DNA of 64,000 nucleotides, from positions 1-64,000 of the IMG/VR virus record IMGVR_UViG_3300025853_000070; one strand, given 5' to 3'. The notes under the pieces were generated by a model. It worked only from the letters and a program-made list of their open reading frames with translations, did no database searches and was not told the origin of the DNA. Of the stretch, positions 23,425 to 28,909 are shown piece after piece (positions within the stretch are counted from its first letter, which is position 1; each line of letters opens with the position of its first letter). The stretch is from a virus. Both the position numbers and the translations under genes were made by a program.

Positions 23425-23652
23425 ATGACACTCACTCCAAACCAACTGCAGTTTTTCAAGGAGAATTATGCTTCTGTACTTGTTGATGAAATGGAAGAAG
23501 ATGCCATTATTGAGTATGCAATTTTAAAGATTGCCGAAGAGATGAAAGAGATGACAGAAGAGGAAGTTTATGATAGTATTGTAGAGGTTTATGATAAAGA
23601 GACTGCAACTGATCAGTATCGCATTGCAAAACTTTATGATTCGAAGAATTGA
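23425..23652 (+). CDS. Small acidic helical protein (paralogue of the gene at 28268)
   Basis: A 75-residue protein with LQFFKENYASVLVDEMEEDA. The gene at 28268 has LQQLKENYANMIVDGMDLDD and a matching acidic C-terminus, so they are paralogues in the same phage. Function unknown. Confidence 0.7.
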   Translation: MTLTPNQLQFFKENYASVLVDEMEEDAIIEYAILKIAEEMKEMTEEEVYDSIVEVYDKETATDQYRIAKLYDSKN

Positions 23653-23806
23653 TTACTTCTTTCTCTTGTTGTTTTTTGTATTTGGAGTGAACATGGTATT
23701 CTTTGCCATTCGTTCCGAAGATTATGCGGATCGATTACAACGTGTCTGTATCACACTTCCACCAAATACTCATCTTGATTGCCCTATGACACATACATAC
23801 GAATGA
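23636..23806 (+). CDS. Small membrane protein
   Basis: A 56-residue protein starting at the ATG at 23636 inside the end of the preceding gene. One hydrophobic helix (YFFLLLFFVFGVNMVFFAI) and a short tail with two Cys. No known family. Confidence 0.6.
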   Translation: MIRRIDYFFLLLFFVFGVNMVFFAIRSEDYADRLQRVCITLPPNTHLDCPMTHTYE

Positions 23807-23925
23807 ATACTTACGATTTCTCTGCCGGAAATGGCACTACTCTTCTGGGGTTACTTGGTATTATTAGCACTGGGATTATTCTGGTTACTGCTTTTCAACG
23901 CTTTTACAAATCACAAATCAAATGA
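23803..23925 (+). CDS. Micro membrane protein
   Basis: A 40-residue protein with one membrane helix (LLGLLGIISTGIILVTAF) and a basic tail QRFYKSQIK. ATGA overlaps at both ends support translation in the operon. Confidence 0.6.
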   Translation: MNTYDFSAGNGTTLLGLLGIISTGIILVTAFQRFYKSQIK

Positions 23926-24086
23926 TGATTCATTTTACTGAGAAAGAATTACAAATCATTCGTGATGCAGTCGAAGCAGAAGGTTTCATTGTACCAGAAG
24001 ATGAAATAAATGATTATGCTATGATTGTTGATAAGATAGATACAATGTTTGAGGAGACACATGTACGAAACAATAATGAATCTTAA
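23922..24086 (+). CDS. Small acidic hypothetical protein
   Basis: A 54-residue protein (MMIHFTEKELQIIRDAVEAE at the start). Predicted helical. It overlaps both neighbours. No known family. Confidence 0.6.
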   Translation: MMIHFTEKELQIIRDAVEAEGFIVPEDEINDYAMIVDKIDTMFEETHVRNNNES

Positions 24087-24261
24087 CTCCAATGAAATTA
24101 ATATACTCTTATCTGCACTTCAAACATTAGAACTGAGTGAAGAGAATCGTATTGCCAAAGAACACGGATCAGTTCCAACTCTTTATAATAAACTTCATAC
24201 TCATTTAGAAACCATCTCTTACAAGAACACTCAAAAGTATGATCATGAAGCATCTTACTGA
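24061..24261 (+). CDS. Small helical hypothetical protein
   Basis: A 66-residue protein with ATG at 24061 preceded by GAGGAGA. It contains LNSNEINILLSALQTLELSE, a helix-bundle type pattern. Overlaps genes at both ends. Confidence 0.65.
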   Translation: MYETIMNLNSNEINILLSALQTLELSEENRIAKEHGSVPTLYNKLHTHLETISYKNTQKYDHEASY

Positions 24262-24481
24262 AAAGGACAAGTTGATGTCTGCTCTTCTACAAATGGATAA
24301 TGTTGTTCATTTGACAGAAGATAATGAATGGAAGAGTTATATACACAATCAACTCATATCAGTTAAATGTGAATTGGAACGACAGTACACAAATCTGACT
24401 GGTCATAAGTATGATGAGTATATGTATGACTATCATGCCCTCAATCTTGAAACCGGAGAAATGGAGTATTTTGTAGAATGA
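24239..24481 (+). CDS. Small helical hypothetical protein
   Basis: An 80-residue protein; the ATG at 24245 is an equally likely start. It opens MIMKHLTEKDKLMSALLQMD and ends with a Tyr-rich segment. Similar in layout to the preceding protein. No known family. Confidence 0.6.
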   Translation: MIMKHLTEKDKLMSALLQMDNVVHLTEDNEWKSYIHNQLISVKCELERQYTNLTGHKYDEYMYDYHALNLETGEMEYFVE

Positions 24482-24714
24482 AGTATTTGTATATTATTGA
24501 TTACTGGGTTCCCTTTCCACAATCAGAATATGGTGGAATGGTAACTCTTATTGCAGAGAATGATAATGATGCTTTTAATACTATTGTCAATGAAGAACAA
24601 TTGAATAGTTATGAAGGATATACAAGTAAGATCATGGAAAAGATTCTTACTGCCCAAAAGTTTAAATTGTTAGAAGATTATCAGTCAGGTATTCTGGAGG
24701 TATTTACAACATGA
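24478..24714 (+). CDS. Small hypothetical protein
   Basis: A 78-residue protein with MKYLYIIDYWVPFPQSEYGG and LIAENDNDAFNTIVNE. ATGA coupled to both neighbours. The strand-then-helix pattern with AENDNDA resembles small phage proteins without known role. Confidence 0.65.
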   Translation: MKYLYIIDYWVPFPQSEYGGMVTLIAENDNDAFNTIVNEEQLNSYEGYTSKIMEKILTAQKFKLLEDYQSGILEVFTT

Positions 24715-24881
24715 CAGAAGAAATTAAATTGTATCGTATTGAAGAGTTCTGTACTACTGGTTGGGAACTGATTGCAGATGATGCAGTCAAACTTACAAAG
24801 GAACAATGTGATCAACAATTGCAGGAATATTTAAATCTTGGTTATTCTCCAAAAAGAATGAGAGCAGTACTTGATAACTGA
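24711..24881 (+). CDS. Conserved small cyanophage-type protein
   Basis: A 56-residue protein: MTEEIKLYRIEEFCTTGWEL then LTKEQCDQQLQEYL and SPKRMRAV. From memory, this composition recurs in small proteins of marine T4-like cyanophages; no role is known. Overlaps at both ends. Confidence 0.7.
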   Translation: MTEEIKLYRIEEFCTTGWELIADDAVKLTKEQCDQQLQEYLNLGYSPKRMRAVLDN

Positions 24882-25147
24882 TGACTTATGTACCACCGGA
24901 ACAAGTTCCTCACATTGATCAAGATCAGCACTACGCGCCACAAGTAGATCATTATGTAAAGCACAAACATATGGAGGGTTGGATATACTTTGTTGATAAA
25001 CATAAACAGTATCTAACTCTTGAGATTATGGTAAGAGAGAAGAGTGAAGAGAGTTTCAATGATGCAACGTTTCATCGGAATGAAAGATGTTTGGTTGTAG
25101 TGTATCCAGAGGATTGGAAAGACCTGGAATACGTTAAAAAGAGGTAA
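24881..25147 (+). CDS. Small hypothetical protein
   Basis: An 88-residue protein rich in His, Tyr and Pro at the N-terminus (HIDQDQHYAPQVDHYVKHKH), followed by a strand-rich half. It is the last gene before the 449-bp non-coding repeat region. Confidence 0.65.
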   Translation: MTYVPPEQVPHIDQDQHYAPQVDHYVKHKHMEGWIYFVDKHKQYLTLEIMVREKSEESFNDATFHRNERCLVVVYPEDWKDLEYVKKR

Positions 25148-25205
25148 ATTTGGTTAATTTTATATTTAAAAAGATATTTTAAATATGTTTTAGTGTTTTG
25201 TTTCG

Positions 25206-25269
25206 TTTTCCACAACCCTGTGGAAAAGTATTATAATAGTGTGGAAAACCTCTATTATCCTGTGGAAAA
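25206..25269. repeat. DnaA-box-like inverted pair plus 21-bp iterons (TGTGGAAAA)
   Basis: TTTTCCACA at 25206-25214 faces TGTGGAAAA at 25219-25227, a perfect 9-bp inverted pair. TGTGGAAAA then recurs at 25240-25248 and 25261-25269, each exactly 21 bp from the last, so three sites lie on one helical face. TTTTCCACA is, from established work, the DnaA-box consensus reported for cyanobacteria. This suggests initiator or regulator binding; no experiment is implied. Confidence 0.8.
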
Positions 25270-25282
25270 GTATCTTTTAATA

Positions 25283-25381
25283 CTCATAAAGAACCTCATA
25301 AACCTCTCATAAAGCACCTCATTCTTATGCTTTATAAACCTCATTAAAACCTTCTGAAACCACCAGATCTTATGCTTTATA
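25283..25381. repeat. AT-rich direct repeats (CTCATAAA and CTTATGCTTTATA)
   Basis: CTCATAAA begins at 25283, 25295 and 25306, with a degenerate fourth copy CTCATTCT at 25318, giving 11-12 bp spacing. CTTATGCTTTATA occurs at 25324-25336 and 25369-25381. The position beside the iterons and the A+T richness fit a DNA unwinding element. Confidence 0.7.
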
Positions 25382-25484
25382 TCTTATGAAAAGGTCCCTC
25401 CCTGATGCAAGTTTAGCGAGCGTATCATAAGACGCGCAGTTTGTCAAGTGCCGCGCCGCGAAAAATCATGAGACCCATACATTT

Positions 25485-25714
25485 TCTCGACGAGACTTAT
25501 AAATAATGGTTATGGATCTCGACGAGACTCACACTTGACATCTCGACGAGATCATCATATACTTATAAAGTAAACACACATCTCGACGAGACTCTCATGT
25601 TCTACGACGATTACGATCTCGACTATACTCAGGCACAAGATCATACATATGATCTCGACGAGATGGGCGTACACTCATCATATAATATGCAAGATACATA
25701 TGATCTCGACGAGG
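25485..25714. repeat. Array of palindrome TCTCGACGAGA
   Basis: Perfect copies start at 25485, 25517, 25541, 25581 and 25653, with near-copies at 25704 (last base changed) and 25617 (half-site TCTCGAC). The palindrome is CTCG-A-CGAG. Four copies are non-coding and the rest lie in the gene at 25597, where they encode DLDE. One copy fills the spacer of a consensus promoter. Confidence 0.85.
25535..25563 (+). promoter_or_regulatory. Promoter with palindromic operator in the spacer (TTGACA, 17 bp, TATACT)
   Basis: TTGACA at 25535-25540 and TATACT at 25558-25563 are 17 bp apart. TCTCGACGAGA occupies 25541-25551, directly beside the -35, with further copies upstream at 25517 and near +10 at 25581. 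This geometry is that of a repressed promoter. The gene at 25597 begins 34 nt after the -10. Confidence 0.75.
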
Positions 25715-25770
25715 ATTATGCACGAGATACATATGATTACAACGAGCTTGCATACAGGCATTATGCATGA
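25597..25770 (+). CDS. Small Asp/Tyr-rich repeat protein
   Basis: A 57-residue acidic protein with three related units: HTYDLDE, DTYDLDE and DTYDYNE. The units derive from DNA containing TCTCGACGAG, the same sequence found in the non-coding operator array. The protein therefore seems to have been built from, or to preserve, the DNA repeat. A consensus promoter with an embedded palindrome precedes it and the next gene overlaps by ATGA. Function unknown; the acidic repeats could be DNA mimicry. Confidence 0.7.
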   Translation: MFYDDYDLDYTQAQDHTYDLDEMGVHSSYNMQDTYDLDEDYARDTYDYNELAYRHYA

Positions 25771-25955
25771 TAGAATACGCAAACATCGCATCTAGATACA
25801 TGCTCATGCACACAAAGCGCCACGTACGCATTACTCTCGACGTTGAGTGTTATGATGACTTTCGCCCCGAAGATCTAGACTGGAATGATATTCTAGATCT
25901 CGAAGGTGATGAGCATGTTGATGTTAGCATCAAGGATTACTCAGACATCTTTTAA
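25767..25955 (+). CDS. Small acidic hypothetical protein
   Basis: A 62-residue protein coupled by ATGA to the repeat protein. The N-terminus is neutral to basic (MIEYANIASRYMLMHTKRHV) and the C-terminal half is very acidic (DFRPEDLDWNDILDLEGDE). ILDLEGDE contains the codons of a degenerate repeat unit (GATCTCGAAGG). It is followed at once by a 19-bp inverted repeat. Confidence 0.7.
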   Translation: MIEYANIASRYMLMHTKRHVRITLDVECYDDFRPEDLDWNDILDLEGDEHVDVSIKDYSDIF

Positions 25956-25960
25956 ACTTC

Positions 25961-26024
25961 CAGTTCCCAGATTGGCACATGATCTTGAAGAGAGACTCAT
26001 GAGATTGTGCCAATCTGGGAACTG
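25961..26024. repeat. Perfect 19-bp inverted repeat with 26-nt loop
   Basis: CAGTTCCCAGATTGGCACA (25961-25979) and its exact complement (26006-26024) enclose a 26-nt loop that itself contains CTCATGAG. It begins 5 nt after the stop of the acidic gene. No T run follows, so it may act as a terminator, an RNA-stabilising hairpin or a protein site. Confidence 0.9.
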
Positions 26025-26123
26025 CACACTATTTTCCCCATTTTCCCCGGTGATGGGTTATTGTTAGTTCGTGGTTGAGGAAAGGCACATTTTTCTCCCA
26101 CAAATCGTTCACAATTTCTAACA

Positions 26124-26444
26124 ATGAACTTCAGCACTTTCTCCGCACAAACTATCAACTTCGTCGATGATGTGATGGAGTTTGATTATCAACAACTCTG
26201 GATTAATTTGATGACCATTGGTGCAATCTGCGCGGTGATTATCGGAGCAGCATATCAACAACTGCGCCGTGTTAAGTTTTCCACACCTCATCAGATTGGC
26301 GACAAGTTCTACTTTGGTCTGAATCTTACCCGCAATTGTGACAACAATGATGAGCGCATGGGTGTGAGTTTTGGTGCATACTATGCGGGTGTTTATGGTA
26401 ACCAACTGGTGTGGGGCAAAGTTAATGAGAATGGTGCGCTCTGA
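26124..26444 (+). CDS. Small membrane protein
   Basis: A 106-residue protein with one membrane segment (LMTIGAICAVIIGAAYQQL, about residues 29-47), flanked by an acidic N-terminal region and a C-terminal strand-rich domain. No family recognised. It ends ahead of the first of three conserved hairpins. A single TTTTCCACA occurs inside the gene. Confidence 0.7.
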   Translation: MNFSTFSAQTINFVDDVMEFDYQQLWINLMTIGAICAVIIGAAYQQLRRVKFSTPHQIGDKFYFGLNLTRNCDNNDERMGVSFGAYYAGVYGNQLVWGKVNENGAL

Positions 26445-26462
26445 TTCTTTATAGTAACCGTA

Positions 26463-26497
26463 CCGATTCTCAATATACATCTCTTATTGAGAATCGG
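26463..26497 (+). terminator. Conserved intergenic hairpin, copy 1
   Basis: CCGATTCTCAATA (26463-26475) pairs perfectly over 13 bp with TATTGAGAATCGG (26485-26497), with loop TACATCTCT. It is flanked by TAGTAACCGTA and CGGCCGC. The position after a stop and the copies at 27157 and 27792 suggest a common 3'-end signal. No T run follows. Confidence 0.8.
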
Positions 26498-26514
26498 CGG
26501 CCGCCGCAAAGTAT

Positions 26515-26580
26515 CACTAACTAAACGCACGGTTAGTGTTAGAAACTAGGCAGCCGCCCGACCAGTTGGGCAAGTGTCCA
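26515..26580 (+). other. Further stem-loop elements upstream of the gene at 26644
   Basis: CACTAAC (26515-26521) with GTTAGTG form a 7-bp hairpin, followed by CCGCCCGACCAGTTGGGCAA. That last element recurs almost unchanged at 28522-28540 ahead of another ACTGTCCAC box, so the whole cassette has been copied. Confidence 0.6.
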
Positions 26581-26619
26581 CTATTCGCCCCAAACCCCCC
26601 GATTCTGTGCCATTATAGG
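26575..26619 (+). promoter_or_regulatory. ACTGTCCAC-box promoter (variant AGTGTCCAC)
   Basis: TGTCCAC at 26575-26581 is followed by a TATAGG-like -10 at 26614-26619. The start at 26644 lies 30 nt past the -10, as in the sister promoters. Confidence 0.55.
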
Positions 26620-26643
26620 GTCATGGAAAAAAACACCTCTCAA

Positions 26644-26943
26644 ATGTCTCTCTTCTCTCAAGGTTGGAAAGCAGAAGTCTACTTTGGCAGTGAATTGACT
26701 GCACATCACCTTCCGACCCGTTCGGTTTATCGTTTCAAGGAAAACGACAATGTGATTCTCACTCACTCTGCAAAGTACACTGATGATGGCACTGTGGATG
26801 TGTTCGCAGTTGCTATTCGTACAGAGGTCAATCCTCGCCACTCAGTAACTGAAACCATTGAGGTTTTCGATAACTTCCTGGATGCGTATTACGCTGGTGT
26901 GAATTGTGTTAACAATCTGAACCTTGATCTCATCACTCTCTGA
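26644..26943 (+). CDS. Hypothetical protein
   Basis: A 99-residue protein. I use the ATG at 26644 because it lies 30 nt past the -10 and is preceded by CAA like the sister genes; an ATG at 26623 would leave almost no leader and the open frame back to 26536 runs through the promoter. It contains MSLFSQGWKAEVYFGSELTA and DNFLDAYYAGVNCVNNL. Predicted mainly strands then a helix. Function unknown. Confidence 0.65.
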   Translation: MSLFSQGWKAEVYFGSELTAHHLPTRSVYRFKENDNVILTHSAKYTDDGTVDVFAVAIRTEVNPRHSVTETIEVFDNFLDAYYAGVNCVNNLNLDLITL

Positions 26944-26947
26944 AACC

Positions 26948-27142
26948 ATGATGACAAAAATGACTCAAACTCAAGAAGATTTGTTCAACTCTGCTCTGGA
27001 ATCTTTGCCATTGTTTGTTGAAATGTTTGATGCAGATTGGGAGATGGTTTGTGACTTTATGGAAGCACAATGTGGTGACCTTCCTGATGATGCATGGGAC
27101 AAAGTTGAGGAGGTTCATGTTAACCTGAGTAGTCTCTGTTAG
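26948..27142 (+). CDS. Small acidic helical protein
   Basis: A 64-residue protein starting at the ATG at 26948, four bases after the previous stop. It contains FVEMFDADWEMVCDFMEAQC. Acidic with three Cys. It ends just ahead of the second conserved hairpin. Confidence 0.65.
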   Translation: MMTKMTQTQEDLFNSALESLPLFVEMFDADWEMVCDFMEAQCGDLPDDAWDKVEEVHVNLSSLC

Positions 27143-27156
27143 TAACACTAACCGTT

Positions 27157-27191
27157 CCGGTTCTCAATATACATCCACTATTGAGAATCGG
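27157..27191 (+). terminator. Conserved intergenic hairpin, copy 2
   Basis: CCGGTTCTCAATA (27157-27169) pairs with TATTGAGAATCGG (27179-27191); one A-U pair of copy 1 is replaced by G-U, which keeps the RNA stem. Preceded by TAGTAACACTAACCGTT. Confidence 0.8.
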
Positions 27192-27282
27192 CGGCTGCCG
27201 GTGGACGATCACCTAAGTGGCACACAAAATGGGCACAGGGTCCAAAATCGTTTATTGTATCTAAGTCCTCAGGAATTCGACA

Positions 27283-27540
27283 ATGGAAGGTTACAACGGA
27301 TGGGCAAACTGGGAAACCTGGAATGCTGCCCTTTGGATTCAAAATGATCGATTTCTCTACAACACTGCGAAAGCATGTGTGACTTTCCGCGAAGGATTAG
27401 AGACGCCTTGGGATAAGTTTGTCCGCTGTATGATGCACGGGCAAGTAGGTCGCTATCTTGAAAAAACTGGCGACGACGTTGCATGGAATGACCCTGCAAT
27501 TGATGCTGATGAGATGAATGAAATGCTGTGGGAGTTGTGA
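27283..27540 (+). CDS. DUF7249-like conserved phage protein
   Basis: An 85-residue protein opening MEGYNGWANWETWNAALWIQ and closing with DDVAWNDPAIDADEMNEMLW. The NGW.N.ETWN..LW motif and the final D..ID..E.NEM segment fit a small family seen in phages and plasmids and described as DUF7249. Function is unknown. Its leader TAAGTCCTCAGG is shared with the genes at 27919 and 28610. Confidence 0.7.
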   Translation: MEGYNGWANWETWNAALWIQNDRFLYNTAKACVTFREGLETPWDKFVRCMMHGQVGRYLEKTGDDVAWNDPAIDADEMNEMLWEL

Positions 27541-27582
27541 TAATTTAGTAACACTAACCTCTGCACATTCACACTTTAAAAA

Positions 27583-27765
27583 ATGACTTTCTCTGAAATT
27601 TTGCTTGACACTGCTGATCAGAATGGTTGCATTTCGTATGCTGTCGCTGAGGCAGTTTCCCGCAATCATTATGTTTTGGATGACTTTGTGAAAGAGTATG
27701 GAATCCAACAGGATTGGAGCATGGGAGTGGATGCTGGTGAGTTTCTAGTTTGGTTAGGTTATTGA
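27583..27765 (+). CDS. Small hypothetical protein
   Basis: A 60-residue protein (MTFSEILLDTADQNGCISYA at the start; VLDDFVKEYGIQQDWSMGVD). Helical, acidic. Preceded by TAGTAACACTAACC, the same element that leads into hairpins elsewhere, and followed by hairpin copy 3. Confidence 0.65.
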   Translation: MTFSEILLDTADQNGCISYAVAEAVSRNHYVLDDFVKEYGIQQDWSMGVDAGEFLVWLGY

Positions 27766-27791
27766 TGTGTTAGTTTCTAACACTAACCGTT

Positions 27792-27826
27792 CCGGTTCTC
27801 AATATACATCCACTATTGAGAATCGG
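27792..27826 (+). terminator. Conserved intergenic hairpin, copy 3
   Basis: CCGGTTCTCAATA (27792-27804) and TATTGAGAATCGG (27814-27826) with the same nine-base loop as copy 2. Followed by CGGCCGC and GTGGACGATCCAC, an inverted repeat next to an ACTGTCCAC box. Confidence 0.8.
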
Positions 27827-27852
27827 CGGCCGCGAGTGGACGATCCACCAAC

Positions 27853-27893
27853 TGTCCACTAATCCGGCACCGGGACCCGATCCGGTGTATATT
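27853..27893 (+). promoter_or_regulatory. ACTGTCCAC-box promoter (box, 28 bp, TATATT)
   Basis: TGTCCAC at 27853-27859, 28-bp spacer, TATATT at 27888-27893. The start at 27919 is 31 nt downstream. No -35 box. Confidence 0.65.
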
Positions 27894-27918
27894 GATCAAG
27901 TCCTCAGGGATCAACCCC

Positions 27919-28089
27919 ATGTTTCTCAATGTTATGGTCAAGTTTGACTCTGATGAGTTAAGCGAACCTCAATACATTGGACCCTTTTATGATGCCGAGG
28001 ATGCGTATGATTACGCTGAAGAGATGAACTACAAACTGAGTTTATCTGGCATTCCCTCTTCTGTCGCTTGCTACTCTATCTGCATTTGA
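27919..28089 (+). CDS. Small hypothetical protein
   Basis: A 56-residue protein started at the ATG at 27919, downstream of the -10 and the leader AAGTCCTCAGGGATCAACCC; the upstream open frame to 27892 overlaps the promoter. It contains IGPFYDAEDAYDYAEEMNYK, a YDAEDAYDYA helix seen in several short phage proteins. Confidence 0.65.
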   Translation: MFLNVMVKFDSDELSEPQYIGPFYDAEDAYDYAEEMNYKLSLSGIPSSVACYSICI

Positions 28090-28094
28090 TTCAC

Positions 28095-28232
28095 ATGTTT
28101 GATGAACTCTGGTCTGAGATTCAAGATGCTTCCGGTGAGATCTTCGATGTCATCGACTACAAGGAAGAATGGGAGAAAGATGATAACAAGTTCAACGTAG
28201 AAGATTACATCAACTCCAACATCGATTACTGA
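28095..28232 (+). CDS. Micro-protein, acidic
   Basis: A 45-residue acidic protein (MFDELWSEIQDASGEIFDVI at the start), 5 nt after the previous stop and 1 nt overlapping a downstream ATG. No known family. Confidence 0.6.
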   Translation: MFDELWSEIQDASGEIFDVIDYKEEWEKDDNKFNVEDYINSNIDY

Positions 28233-28267
28233 TGGCATTCCTTTCCACCTTCGATCACACAAACACC

Positions 28268-28480
28268 ATGACTGACACCACCATGAACTCAGAGAAACTT
28301 CAGCAACTGAAAGAGAACTATGCCAACATGATTGTTGACGGCATGGACCTGGACGATTTGTGTCAACTGGCATTTGATCTGTTGGTTAGCAACTTTGATG
28401 ACATCAGTGAGCAACAACTTAAGGCAGAGATTGTGGACCTTTATGATGAGGAAATCCTGAATGATTTGATGCCTGAGTAA
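28268..28480 (+). CDS. Small acidic helical protein (paralogue of the gene at 23425)
   Basis: A 70-residue protein; I choose the ATG at 28268 because the paralogue at 23425 begins at the corresponding place, though the frame is open from 28232. LQQLKENYANMIVDGMDLDD aligns with LQFFKENYASVLVDEMEEDA. Both end in an acidic helix. A 10-bp hairpin follows 12 nt after the stop. Confidence 0.7.
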   Translation: MTDTTMNSEKLQQLKENYANMIVDGMDLDDLCQLAFDLLVSNFDDISEQQLKAEIVDLYDEEILNDLMPE

Positions 28481-28492
28481 CACTAACTGTGT

Positions 28493-28519
28493 CGCCCAGT
28501 TTCTAACACAAACTGGGCG
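28493..28519 (+). terminator. Perfect 10-bp hairpin
   Basis: CGCCCAGTTT (28493-28502) pairs with AAACTGGGCG (28510-28519) around CTAACAC. It follows the paralogue gene. No T run. Confidence 0.7.
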
Positions 28520-28541
28520 GCTGCCCGACCAGTTGGGCAAC

Positions 28542-28582
28542 TGTCCACCAAACCCCCACAAGGCACCAATCTGGTGTATATT
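28542..28582 (+). promoter_or_regulatory. ACTGTCCAC-box promoter (box, 28 bp, TATATT)
   Basis: TGTCCAC at 28542-28548, spacer 28 bp, TATATT at 28577-28582, ATG 33 nt further. The upstream segment CCCGACCAGTTGGGCAA is shared with the promoter at 26575. Confidence 0.65.
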
Positions 28583-28609
28583 ACATAAGTCGTCGGGAGT
28601 TCAACCCAA

Positions 28610-28894
28610 ATGTCTTTCACTGCCACTCACTCTCTGCAGGGCAATCACATCATCAAAGATGATGAAACCGGTAAGTGGTTTGTATCTGCCGTTGAGAATC
28701 CTGCTTTCCGCAGTGCAATCGAAGGTCTCTATGATTTCGTGGGAGAGATGGACGCCGACTGCGATATGGCATACGATTGGGTATGCGAACAGGCAGACAT
28801 TTCTACCTTTGTTGCTGATAAGTGGGCATGGGATATGTTCTACCATGTGTGGGAACAATCCGCAGTCAATGGAGGTCACGAACAGATCGGTTGA
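28610..28894 (+). CDS. Hypothetical protein
   Basis: A 94-residue acidic protein (MSFTATHSLQGNHIIKDDET at the start; ADKWAWDMFYHVWEQSAVNG). Helical and Trp-rich. No family recognised. Single-gene unit with the leader AAGTCGTCGGGAGTTCAACC. Confidence 0.7.
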   Translation: MSFTATHSLQGNHIIKDDETGKWFVSAVENPAFRSAIEGLYDFVGEMDADCDMAYDWVCEQADISTFVADKWAWDMFYHVWEQSAVNGGHEQIG

Positions 28895-28909
28895 TGACAG
28901 TCGGGGGAC

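Larger units (their letters stand above)
25148..25596. other. Non-coding repeat block with origin-like and operator-like arrays
   Basis: No gene is seen here. The block holds, in order: a DnaA-box-like inverted pair leading into three tandem iterons (25206-25269), four CTCATAAA-type repeats (25283-25325), two copies of CTTATGCTTTATA (25324-25336, 25369-25381), and the first four copies of the palindrome TCTCGACGAGA (25485-25591) around a consensus promoter. The first half is very A+T-rich. A TATAAATA motif lies at 25498-25505. Confidence 0.85.

Noticed and set aside
25485-25714. CRISPR array for the TCTCGACGAGA repeats
   Set aside because: Repeats are only 11 bp, spacing is irregular (24 to 51 bp) and several copies are within an ORF.
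26277-26288. An additional DnaA-box-like TTTTCCACA in the gene at 26124
   Set aside because: A single copy within codons, far from the iteron block; not enough to extend the origin candidate.
26536-26643. N-terminal extension of the gene at 26644
   Set aside because: It would place the ACTGTCCAC box and -10 inside the coding region; spacing in sister promoters favours the ATG at 26644.
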